Position numbers and translations under genes: made by a program. Shown here one piece after another: positions 7,104 to 12,697 of a DNA stretch of 12,697 nucleotides. Position 1 is the stretch's first letter. The number at the start of each line of letters is the position of its first letter. Origin of the DNA: an uncultured Bacteroidales bacterium (GTDB lineage Bacteria; Bacteroidota; Bacteroidia; Bacteroidales; UBA932). The notes beneath the pieces are model-generated. The model made no database searches. It was not told where the DNA came from and saw only the letters and a list, made by a program, of their open reading frames with translations. Location: NCBI GenBank assembly GCA_934678915.1, contig CAKUSF010000056.1:1-12697 (forward strand), in the 5' to 3' direction.

Positions 7104-8597
7104 ATGAGCACAATAAAGAATATTCTTCTGTCATTATCAGTGTCGGCCTCGCTGGCTCTTGCCTCATGCTCCGGATTCCTAAACGTCGATAATCTCGGAA
7201 AAAGCACAATAGAGAGCTTCTTTTCGGACATCGACGGGATGAAAGCCGCAGGAGTGGGGCTCCACAAGACCATTCTGGATTTCTACGATGGCTCATACCT
7301 GCGTTTCGGTGACATTGGCGGTGACACACAGACCGCCTCAAGAGTGAACTGTGACGAGGCATTGCTAAGGCTCTACGACTTCGACTACTATGCCGAGGAC
7401 AACGGAGGATTTCCTTACACGATCTGGAAGAGTGGCTATGCAATTGCAACAAATGCCAACAACATCCTATACTACGGACAGAAACTTCTCGAAAAGTTTC
7501 CCGAACATGAAGCCGAGATAAAAAAACATTTCGGCTATGCCTATTTCGCACGCGCGCTAGCAATCTTCGACCTTTGCAACTGCTATGCTATGCCTTACGG
7601 CTACACGGATGACGCATCTCATCTTGGAGTTGTCGCCATTGATTACATTCCAGGATTCGAAGACAAGCTTTCACGCCATACGATAAAGGAATGCTACGAA
7701 AGGATCATTAAGGATCTCAACTCCTCGCTGGAATGCTTCGGCAACGATGACATGAAAGACCCTACCTACATCTCCGGACTGGCATGCGAGGCCCTGCTTG
7801 CAAGGGTTTACCTCTACATGGGAGACTATGCGAACGCAGCGAAATATTCATCAATCGTGATGGCAAAAGTTCCCCTCGCGAAGCATGATGAATATGTCGG
7901 AATGTTCCGCAAGGCCCAGGAAAATCCAGGAGAGGGAATATTCCGTCTGAACACCTACGACAACGGTACCGGCATGAGGGCTCTGTACAACCCTACTGGC
8001 AACCAGAAGCTTCAGCCAGCCCCAGAGTTCATCGCCAAGTTCGAGGGCTCCGACGTGCGCAAGACTCTGTTCACCTTCATCGGAGAGAAAGAGGACGGAG
8101 AGCAGTACGAGGGCAAGGAATATACAACTGTCTGCAAATATCTTCCAATAAAAGCCGGTGTCTCGGACGAGAAGAACAGACGCTCGGATTTCTTCGTGCT
8201 GCGTGTCTCTGAAATGTATCTCATCCATGCCGAGGCTCTGTGCAAAGGTGCATCAAACGATTTATCAGCAGCTGCCGAAGACATCAAGGCTCTCCGGGCC
8301 AGAGCCTTGGGCACGACTCCTGACAAGATCTCTCTGAACTGGACTTCTGCTTCAGACCTTGACTCCATCATCCAGGAGGAAAGGTCGAAGGAGCTCTGTT
8401 TCGAGGGACATCGTTTCTTCGACATCAAGAGGAGAATGGAAAACATTACCCGTCCTCAAAGCACAACATCCAAAACAAAATCACTGACTTGGCCCGACAT
8501 CCATTACGTCCTGCCGATCTGCCAGCTTGAGCTTCAGGCCAACGACTACATGGTACAGAACGATGGCTACACCGGAAGAAAAACAATCGGAGAATGA
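7104..8597 (+). CDS. SusD/RagB-family substrate-binding lipoprotein
   Basis: A 497-residue surface lipoprotein that acts as the lid and ligand-binding partner of the SusC barrel. The signal peptide ends in LASC (Cys22 lipidated). The TPR-containing helical core shows AYFARALAIFDLCNCYA (145-161) and ALLARVYLYMGDYANAAKY (230-248). C-terminal hallmarks of the family follow: RVSEMYLIHAEAL (367-379), EERSKELCFEGHRFFDIKR (425-443) and the terminal block beginning LPICQLELQAN (470-480) and ending MVQNDGY (483-489). Length is slightly below the usual 500-600 residues but no core element is missing. The gene sits 6 bp after SusC, and its stop overlaps the next start by 4 bp (ATGA), so the three are almost certainly co-transcribed and coupled. 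Ligand-contact residues cannot be assigned without a structure. Confidence 0.96.
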   Translation: MSTIKNILLSLSVSASLALASCSGFLNVDNLGKSTIESFFSDIDGMKAAGVGLHKTILDFYDGSYLRFGDIGGDTQTASRVNCDEALLRLYDFDYYAEDNGGFPYTIWKSGYAIATNANNILYYGQKLLEKFPEHEAEIKKHFGYAYFARALAIFDLCNCYAMPYGYTDDASHLGVVAIDYIPGFEDKLSRHTIKECYERIIKDLNSSLECFGNDDMKDPTYISGLACEALLARVYLYMGDYANAAKYSSIVMAKVPLAKHDEYVGMFRKAQENPGEGIFRLNTYDNGTGMRALYNPTGNQKLQPAPEFIAKFEGSDVRKTLFTFIGEKEDGEQYEGKEYTTVCKYLPIKAGVSDEKNRRSDFFVLRVSEMYLIHAEALCKGASNDLSAAAEDIKALRARALGTTPDKISLNWTSASDLDSIIQEERSKELCFEGHRFFDIKRRMENITRPQSTTSKTKSLTWPDIHYVLPICQLELQANDYMVQNDGYTGRKTIGE

Positions 8598-9082
8598 TGA
8601 AAAAGTTTTTAGGAATATTCATTGCCGCACTATTGTGCTGCGGCTGCGACTGGCATGAGGATGTCTATTTCGACACCCCGTTCGCCTACATCTTTGACAA
8701 TGCGGGAGGTTCGACCGCCACGATAGACAGCAAGTTCGGCAAAGGTGTTGAGAGTGTGCTAACCGAACTGAAAGTCTCAATCAGCGTAAGCGAGACATAC
8801 TTCTCCGAACCTGTCACAGTAGAGTACGAGGTGATCGCAGGCAATGGCCTGAAAGAAGGCACTGACTACAAGATCCAGCCTTCGACAGCCAGCCCGCTGA
8901 CATTCACCCCCGGAACATACTCCCTTCCTGTCCGCATCATGTGGCTCAAGACGGACGCTCCGGATTCATCCAAAGACAACACTTTGACAATCCAGCTTAC
9001 AGGAAGCAGCGTGGATGGGATGGAATTAGGCTATCCGGGTCCTTCGCACAAAGGACAGGCTTTTGTGTTTACGAAAATTTAG
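8594..9082 (+). CDS. Small beta-rich lipoprotein, Calx-beta-like
   Basis: A 162-residue protein of the SusCD operon. The N-terminus MMKKFLGIFIAALLCCGC is a hydrophobic lipoprotein signal with Cys18 the likely anchor; the lipobox is imperfect because Cys sits at -2 and -3. The mature part is predicted to be a single beta-sandwich. The stretch VTVEYEVIAGNGLKEGTDYK (74-93), then LTFTPGTYSLPVRIMW and NTLTIQLTGSS, follows the pattern of Calx-beta-like domains and of small DUF4843/DUF1735-type proteins often encoded after SusD in Bacteroidota. The exact family is not certain. The ATG overlaps the SusD stop by 4 bp, which fixes the start (a second Met follows directly). By analogy with SusE-type proteins it is probably an accessory surface protein; no enzymatic motif is seen. 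Confidence 0.88.
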   Translation: MMKKFLGIFIAALLCCGCDWHEDVYFDTPFAYIFDNAGGSTATIDSKFGKGVESVLTELKVSISVSETYFSEPVTVEYEVIAGNGLKEGTDYKIQPSTASPLTFTPGTYSLPVRIMWLKTDAPDSSKDNTLTIQLTGSSVDGMELGYPGPSHKGQAFVFTKI

Positions 9083-9116
9083 TTAGTTATTACATTAATC
9101 ATTAATTATCAGTATT

Positions 9117-10958
9117 ATGAAACGAATCTTGGCGTTTGTCAGCATCACGCTGACCCTCGTTGCCGGAACAGTTTCCTGCAACAACGACCCGAAGGCGGAC
9201 GGAGTGGCTCAGATCACATCCTTCTCGCTTCAGTCATCATTTAACTCGAATCTTAGCTCCAATGTCGATGGTGTCATCGACGAGCAGGCCAAGACCATCA
9301 GCCTCGTGCTGCCGGAAGGTTCCGGAAGCAGTTTCATCCCGACATTCACTGTCACCGATGATGATGTTGTCAAGGCCGGTGCCACTGTTGTCACCAGCGG
9401 TGTCACTTCAATAAGCATCACAGACGGAGCCAAACTTTCCGTCACCGATGAGGTTTCAGAACTCAATGTTGCCTACACTCTTTCCGTAAAGGAGAACGAT
9501 GGAGCAGCTGAGCTTAAATCAGTCTCATTCCTAAAGGCAGACAACAGCGTTCTGACAGCGGACGTCACCCCTGAGGCCATCGCCTCCGAGATGGTCGTTC
9601 GTGTTCCTTCCGCTGCATTCAAGCAGGAACTGACCCTCACTGTAGAGGCCGGTCTGAACGATGTTGTGAAGGTAAACGGCAAAGAAACCTCTAATGGCAA
9701 AATCAAGGTTGACACCAGCTTCCCTATCGACATCACTGTGACCGATGAGGTGGCCAAGACTACCGCCAGCTACATCCTAAAGGTCGGCAAGGTGCTTGAA
9801 TATGTTGTCACCAAGGTCGGCACCATCACTGATGGGACAAAGATTTTTGGCAACATAGCTCTTGCGATTAATCCAAAAGATGGGAAGCCATGGATAGCTT
9901 ACTCAAAAGAGATTGAGGAAGACAAAATAGACAGAGTAGCGGTACAAAAATTCGATGGGACATCTTTCTCATACGTAGGAGAGTCATACATCACTCCTAA
10001 TCCAGACTCAAAAGACGCTAAAGATCCTACACTTGCATTTTCGGAAGATGGAACAGCATATTTGAAATACTATGGTGGTGAAGCTTCCAGCAGAAACACA
10101 ATATGGAAATTTGGCTCTTCATGGGAAGTAGTAGGGAAAGCAAGTGTCAACTCCGTCAATGCAAGCTCAACTTATGACGCTCCGCTATATATTCAAAGCA
10201 ACGGCTACCCTGCATTCTTCTTTACAGGCAATACAAAGAAAACAGATAGTTATCGTACTATTGTAGCTGAATATTTCAATGGTTCTGAATGGGTTGAGAA
10301 AGTCGCTGCTTCTAGTGGAATCGCGCCAAAATACGGTGAACCAGCAAGCGGTGAAGGAATGTTCTATGCTTCGGCTTACACTGAACTAAACGGAAAGACA
10401 TACATGCTTGCTACATTCAATAGATGGGGCTATTGCCTTTATGAAGTAGGAGACCAATGTTCTCTGACGCCTGTAGTTTATGATTACAAACCAGGTTCTT
10501 CGGAATATGGAATTCCTGGCAACATCTCAATCGCCTCCGATGGAGAGTCCATCTATGTGTTCGCAGCCGACTATTCTGCTAACAAAATGCAGGTTTACAA
10601 GGTTGACACTCAAGCTAAGACTTTCAGCGAATACGGTGAGGGAATCACCGTTAACATCGCTGCAAATGGTGGAATTACCGAGGATGCCGCGTTCTCAGTA
10701 TCACAAGATGGATTGATGGTAGTCGCCATTTCCGACAAAGATAACAACACCTACTTCAAATTCATGAACAGCAACCTTCAGTGGGAGAACTATACGGTCG
10801 CGGAAACACCAGGAGCTATCGCTGCTGCTGGGAAATATCGTATAGCTTTCGATGCTGACGGAAATGGTTACATAGCCTACACGACAACGACAGAAGATAA
10901 AGTCAGCAAGATTGAGGTTTACAAAGTTGGCCTTGAGGCCGACATCCTTCCTGAATAG
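9117..10958 (+). CDS. Lipoprotein with two Ig-like domains and a beta-propeller
   Basis: A 613-residue lipoprotein with signal peptide ending TVSC (Cys21 anchor). Two tandem Ig-like domains of DUF5018-like type follow (about 31-125 and 131-224). Both end in a similar strand block (TDEVSELNVAYTLSVK, and TDEVAKTTASYILKV). The remaining 390 residues contain seven repeats of about 45-55 residues with the theme hydrophobic strand, DG, YxAY, then VxKF, then G-W-xxVG. Examples are AFSEDGTAYLKYY (307-319), SIASDGESIYVFA (471-483), SVSQDGLMVVAIS (527-539) and AFDADGNGYIAYT (577-589). This fits a seven-bladed beta-propeller closed by residues 573-606. No sialidase Asp-box series or catalytic residues are recognised, so a binding role at the cell surface, like SusF or SGBP proteins, is the most likely reading. 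The gene lies 34 bp after its upstream neighbour and 21 bp before the phosphoesterase. Base composition drops sharply at the domain junction near 9830. Confidence 0.92.
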   Translation: MKRILAFVSITLTLVAGTVSCNNDPKADGVAQITSFSLQSSFNSNLSSNVDGVIDEQAKTISLVLPEGSGSSFIPTFTVTDDDVVKAGATVVTSGVTSISITDGAKLSVTDEVSELNVAYTLSVKENDGAAELKSVSFLKADNSVLTADVTPEAIASEMVVRVPSAAFKQELTLTVEAGLNDVVKVNGKETSNGKIKVDTSFPIDITVTDEVAKTTASYILKVGKVLEYVVTKVGTITDGTKIFGNIALAINPKDGKPWIAYSKEIEEDKIDRVAVQKFDGTSFSYVGESYITPNPDSKDAKDPTLAFSEDGTAYLKYYGGEASSRNTIWKFGSSWEVVGKASVNSVNASSTYDAPLYIQSNGYPAFFFTGNTKKTDSYRTIVAEYFNGSEWVEKVAASSGIAPKYGEPASGEGMFYASAYTELNGKTYMLATFNRWGYCLYEVGDQCSLTPVVYDYKPGSSEYGIPGNISIASDGESIYVFAADYSANKMQVYKVDTQAKTFSEYGEGITVNIAANGGITEDAAFSVSQDGLMVVAISDKDNNTYFKFMNSNLQWENYTVAETPGAIAAAGKYRIAFDADGNGYIAYTTTTEDKVSKIEVYKVGLEADILPE

Positions 10959-10979
10959 ACACAAGCATATTCATAGATT

Positions 10980-12113
10980 ATGAAACTGCTCGCTTCCATC
11001 GCCCTATTGCTTCAATGCGCGCTCAGAGTCGCCTTTGTCGGTGATCCCCAGGCTGATGGAAGCGGGCAGGTCGTTTATAACCAAAGGAGCATATTCAAAG
11101 AGCTTCGTTCCAGAAAGGATCTTGACTTGGTGATCGTCTTGGGAGACATCGTCAACGATGACGTCAGTCTTCTGGATCCTTCCATCGCAAGCCTTGACTC
11201 CCTGAGAGTTCCTTGGTTTGCTATTCCAGGCAACCATGACCGGGATGTCGAGCCAGGTGTGCCTCGCGGCCTCAAGACCTGGAGGGCAAAGATTGGCTAT
11301 GTTGACACCTCATTTGTTGTCAAAGGAGTACACTTCATACTGATGAACAATGTCCGCACGAAAGGCCTCAGGGACTATGAGGGAGGACTTAGCGAAGGCC
11401 AGAAATCATGGCTTGACTCGCTTGTCAGAGAGTCCTCCAAGGTCAAACGCCTTGTTCTGGCCACGCATATTCCCGTGTCAGAAATGACAGGGCGCGACAG
11501 TCTTATGAATATCCTCGCTCCGGTGGCAGGTAAGACCACCGTGTTCTGCGGTCACACTCACACAGTGAGACGTCACCAATTAGAATCCGGGATAGAGGAG
11601 AACATCTGCGGTGCTGCATGTGGGAGTTGGTGGAGAGGGGTTAAGGACAAGAACGGACTTCCCTACGCGCTGATGAGGTGCGGTTCACCGAGAGGGTATT
11701 TCATCGCAGACTTCAAGGGCAAAGACTACAGACTTGACTACAAACTGGTTCTTCGTGTTGAAAGAGCCTCAGCGACAATGGTTGACAGTGTCTCGAACCT
11801 TGTCGCGGTCAACATATTCGGAGGAAGTGAGGATGGTCGTGTTGAGTACCGTGCTGCTGGTTCCTGCAAATGGCAGGAAGCCTCAAAGAGTGAGCGGGTA
11901 GCCCCTGAGGTCGTCAAGGTCTCCGATTGGAACTATTCCAAGACTAAGGCCTACAGAAAAGCACACAAGGAGGAGTTTATCCCGATGATTCTACGCCCGT
12001 CTCCCCACTTGTGGGAGGTCACGGACTCCACATCATCGCCCGGCTCGATTGTAACGATACGCTATAAGGATCCGCACATGAAGGTAAAGATGAAAGTAAG
12101 GCTTCAACGATAG
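10980..12113 (+). CDS. Exported calcineurin-like metallophosphoesterase
   Basis: A 377-residue binuclear-metal phosphoesterase, presumably acting outside the cytoplasm. A short hydrophobic N-terminus (residues 2 to about 15) looks like a signal peptide leading straight into the first strand. Metal-site motifs are in order: GDPQ (21-24, Asp22, with Gln where most family members have His), LGDIVND (54-60, Asp56), GNHD (84-87, Asn85 and His86), ATHIP (161-165, His163) and GHTH (191-194, His192 and His194). Residues about 235-377 form a C-terminal beta-rich domain. Its pattern VAVNIFGG, VEYRAAG, PHLWEV and a final V-rich strand resemble the MetallophosC domain; the MetallophosN domain often found before the catalytic core is absent. 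The in-frame stop at 10956-10958 rules out an earlier start. As last gene of the SusCD operon, 21 bp after the propeller lipoprotein, it is the only enzyme of the locus and suggests a phosphoester-containing substrate. Phosphomonoesterase versus diesterase activity is open. Confidence 0.93.
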   Translation: MKLLASIALLLQCALRVAFVGDPQADGSGQVVYNQRSIFKELRSRKDLDLVIVLGDIVNDDVSLLDPSIASLDSLRVPWFAIPGNHDRDVEPGVPRGLKTWRAKIGYVDTSFVVKGVHFILMNNVRTKGLRDYEGGLSEGQKSWLDSLVRESSKVKRLVLATHIPVSEMTGRDSLMNILAPVAGKTTVFCGHTHTVRRHQLESGIEENICGAACGSWWRGVKDKNGLPYALMRCGSPRGYFIADFKGKDYRLDYKLVLRVERASATMVDSVSNLVAVNIFGGSEDGRVEYRAAGSCKWQEASKSERVAPEVVKVSDWNYSKTKAYRKAHKEEFIPMILRPSPHLWEVTDSTSSPGSIVTIRYKDPHMKVKMKVRLQR

Positions 12114-12118
12114 ATTTC

Positions 12119-12152
12119 AGACGCGTTCCTGCTAGAGAGCAAGAACGCGTCT
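12119..12152 (+). terminator. Intrinsic terminator of the SusCD operon
   Basis: Six bases after the phosphoesterase stop, AGACGCGTTC (12119-12128) pairs perfectly with GAACGCGTCT (12143-12152). Inside, TGCT/AGCA (12130-12133 and 12138-12141) extends the stem after one mismatch, leaving a 4-nt loop. TTCTGTT follows, a moderate U-tract. Position and GC-rich stem fit a rho-independent terminator. Confidence 0.75.
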
Positions 12153-12170
12153 TTCTGTTGGTACTTAGCC

Positions 12171-12189
12171 TTGAGCTTTGCCGAAGCAA
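12171..12189. repeat. REP-like motif, copy A
   Basis: TTGAGCTTTGCCGAAGCAA is one indel and two substitutions away from the copy at 12427-12444. It directly adjoins, and overlaps by two bases, the left arm of the large inverted repeat. From memory, TGAGCTTGTCGAAG-type sequences occur as short dispersed intergenic repeats in several bacterial genomes; this window alone shows only two copies. Confidence 0.45.
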
Positions 12190-12254
12190 GAAGGTTATGG
12201 CGGCCTACGCGCTTCGCGCGCCCTAGCCGGGTAAAGGGCCGCCATAACCTTCTT
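12188..12254. repeat. 18-bp perfect inverted repeat with inner hairpins
   Basis: AAGAAGGTTATGGCGGCC (12188-12205) and its exact complement at 12237-12254 flank 31 bases. The inner segment has its own stem CGCGC-TTC-GCGCG (12208-12220) and a minor CCC/GGG pairing (12221-12223 with 12229-12231), so the folded form is a three-way junction. No T-tract follows on either strand, so it is not a standard terminator. It resembles REP/BIME-type or very small non-autonomous inverted-repeat elements. No transposase or target-site duplication is seen. Confidence 0.7.
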
Positions 12255-12331
12255 ACAACGGTGCACAAAAGGTCAGGAATGATGCTTGATTAGGGCCCAA
12301 GTAGAGAATCAGCAACAAAAAAGGGCATTTC

Positions 12332-12367
12332 GTCGTTCAAAGTAGCTGCGAGGGGACTTTGGACGAC
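12332..12367. repeat. 12-bp inverted repeat in the intergenic gap
   Basis: GTCGTTCAAAGT (12332-12343) and ACTTTGGACGAC (12356-12367) pair over 12 bp with one T-G wobble and a 12-nt loop. AAAAA follows on the plus strand and the tract after it on the minus strand is not T-rich until several bases later, so termination is not convincing. Role unknown; it may be the remnant of a repeat element. Confidence 0.45.
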
Positions 12368-12426
12368 AAAAAGCGTGGAAAACGCATCTGAAGAGTGTAG
12401 GGCAAATAAAAATGGCCTGTAGGTCG

Positions 12427-12444
12427 CTGAGCTTGTCGAAGCAA
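12427..12444. repeat. REP-like motif, copy B
   Basis: CTGAGCTTGTCGAAGCAA resembles copy A at 12171-12189. Its flanks are also complementary (AGGT at 12421-12424 and ACCT at 12444-12447), so the copy sits in a small imperfect hairpin. This is typical of short palindromic intergenic repeats. Confidence 0.5.
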
Positions 12445-12453
12445 CCTGCAAGG

Positions 12454-12597
12454 GTAAGGAGTGAGAATAACGATAAAGTAAGGATAAGAATGAGGTTAAT
12501 GGTAAGAGTAAGAGGAAGAGGAAGTGGAAGTGGAAGTGGAAGTGGAAGTGGAAGTGGAAGTGGAAGTGGTAAGATTGAGGAAAGAGCAAACAAGCGA
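12454..12597. repeat. Hexanucleotide tandem array with (GGAAGT)8 core
   Basis: Eight perfect GGAAGT copies occupy 12520-12567. On the left, in the same six-base phase, stand GGAAGA, GTAAGA, GTAAGA (12502-12519) and then progressively degenerate units such as GTAAGG (12478 and 12454). On the right GGTAAG, ATTGAG, GAAAGA continue the purine-rich pattern. The plus strand is almost free of C through the array. It looks like a microsatellite with a young pure core and decayed edges, lying in non-coding DNA. Confidence 0.85.
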
Positions 12598-12619
12598 GGG
12601 GTTGGTGTTGATACAACAC

Positions 12620-12659
12620 AAAAAAAAGGAGTCCGACTGTCTTTCGACAATCGGACTCC
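12620..12659 (-). terminator. Intrinsic terminator of the rRNA operon
   Basis: Read on the minus strand, GGAGTCCGATTGTC pairs with GACAGTCGGACTCC (14 bp, one U-G wobble) around a GAAA tetraloop and is followed by eight U residues (A12620-12627 on the plus strand). It starts only a few bases after the 5S rRNA 3' end, as expected for the last terminator of an rRNA operon. Confidence 0.95.
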
Positions 12660-12662
12660 CCG

Positions 12663-12697
12663 AAGAACGGCAGCGACCTACTCTCCCAACTGGTGTG
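12663..12697 (-). rRNA. rrf: 5S ribosomal RNA, partial (3' end)
   Basis: The complement of the right edge reads ACCAGTTGGGAGAGTAGG followed by TCGCTGCCGTTCTT. The GGGAGAGTAGGTCGCTGCC core is the conserved 3' part (helices IV and I) of Bacteroidota 5S rRNA. Only about 35 of roughly 110-120 bases are inside the window. The exact mature 3' end is uncertain by a few bases. The terminator immediately downstream supports the call, and 23S and 16S genes are expected further right on the same strand. Confidence 0.9.

Larger units (their letters stand above)
12114..12662. other. Gene-free, structure-rich gap between convergent operons
   Basis: About 550 bp between the phosphoesterase stop and the 5S rRNA 3' end hold no credible gene. 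The long open frames on the minus strand across 12290-12650 only reflect the GGAAGT repeat read as His-Phe or Leu-Pro and have no support. The gap holds the operon terminator, a large inverted repeat, two copies of a TGAGCTT..CGAAGCAA motif, a 12-bp hairpin, a hexanucleotide array and the rRNA terminator, all listed separately. The two flanking transcripts converge here. Confidence 0.7.

Noticed and set aside
9117..10958. Propeller protein as a sialidase or other glycoside hydrolase
   Set aside because: The repeats lack the Asp-box series S-x-D-x-G-x-T-W and no catalytic triad could be recognised, so binding is the safer description.
12520..12567. GGAAGT array considered as a CRISPR
   Set aside because: The unit is six bases with no spacers, and no cas genes are present.
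12290..12650. Two minus-strand open frames with His-Phe or Leu-Pro runs
   Set aside because: Their apparent coding comes from the GGAAGT hexamer array read in two frames. Neither has a domain, and both overlap the rRNA terminator region or end in low-complexity sequence.

Overview
The window is a piece of a Bacteroidales-type (phylum Bacteroidota) chromosome. The evidence is a SusC/SusD outer-membrane uptake pair, several lipoproteins exported by Bacteroidota-style signal peptides, promoter candidates resembling the TTTG / TAnnTTTG consensus of this phylum, and no strong Shine-Dalgarno sequences before the starts. Genus or species cannot be named from this sequence alone.

Left part (1-2593, all on the minus strand). 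A response regulator and a short histidine kinase overlap by 4 bp and form a two-component system. About 120 bp downstream lies the start of a lipoprotein that runs off the left edge. That lipoprotein is built almost entirely of 18-residue helical repeats, some grouped into a 54-residue duplication. Its promoter region holds two overlapping, mutually exclusive inverted repeats.

Middle part (2669-12152, plus strand). A fold-type I PLP aminotransferase is divergent from the two-component system. After a 169-bp gap with tandem promoter candidates and a long hairpin comes a five-gene operon-like array. It holds a SusC-family TonB-dependent receptor, a SusD-family lipoprotein (6 bp after SusC), a small beta-rich lipoprotein (4-bp overlap with SusD), a lipoprotein with two Ig-like domains and a probable seven-bladed beta-propeller, and an exported calcineurin-like phosphoesterase. 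A hairpin terminator closes the array. No glycoside hydrolase, polysaccharide lyase, sulfatase, ECF sigma/anti-sigma pair or hybrid two-component sensor is seen inside it. It therefore looks like a SusCD-type uptake locus whose only recognisable enzyme is a metallophosphoesterase. The working inference is surface capture by SusD and the two accessory lipoproteins, import by SusC with TonB energy, and phosphoester cleavage outside the cytoplasm. The substrate is unknown.

Right part (12114-12697). About 550 bp without a credible gene separates the operon from the 3' end of a 5S rRNA gene on the minus strand, with a textbook intrinsic terminator. An rRNA operon thus probably lies just beyond the right edge and converges on the SusCD operon. 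The gap is densely structured: an 18-bp perfect inverted repeat with inner hairpins, two imperfect copies of a TGAGCTT..CGAAGCAA motif, another 12-bp hairpin, and a purine-rich hexanucleotide array with eight perfect GGAAGT copies.
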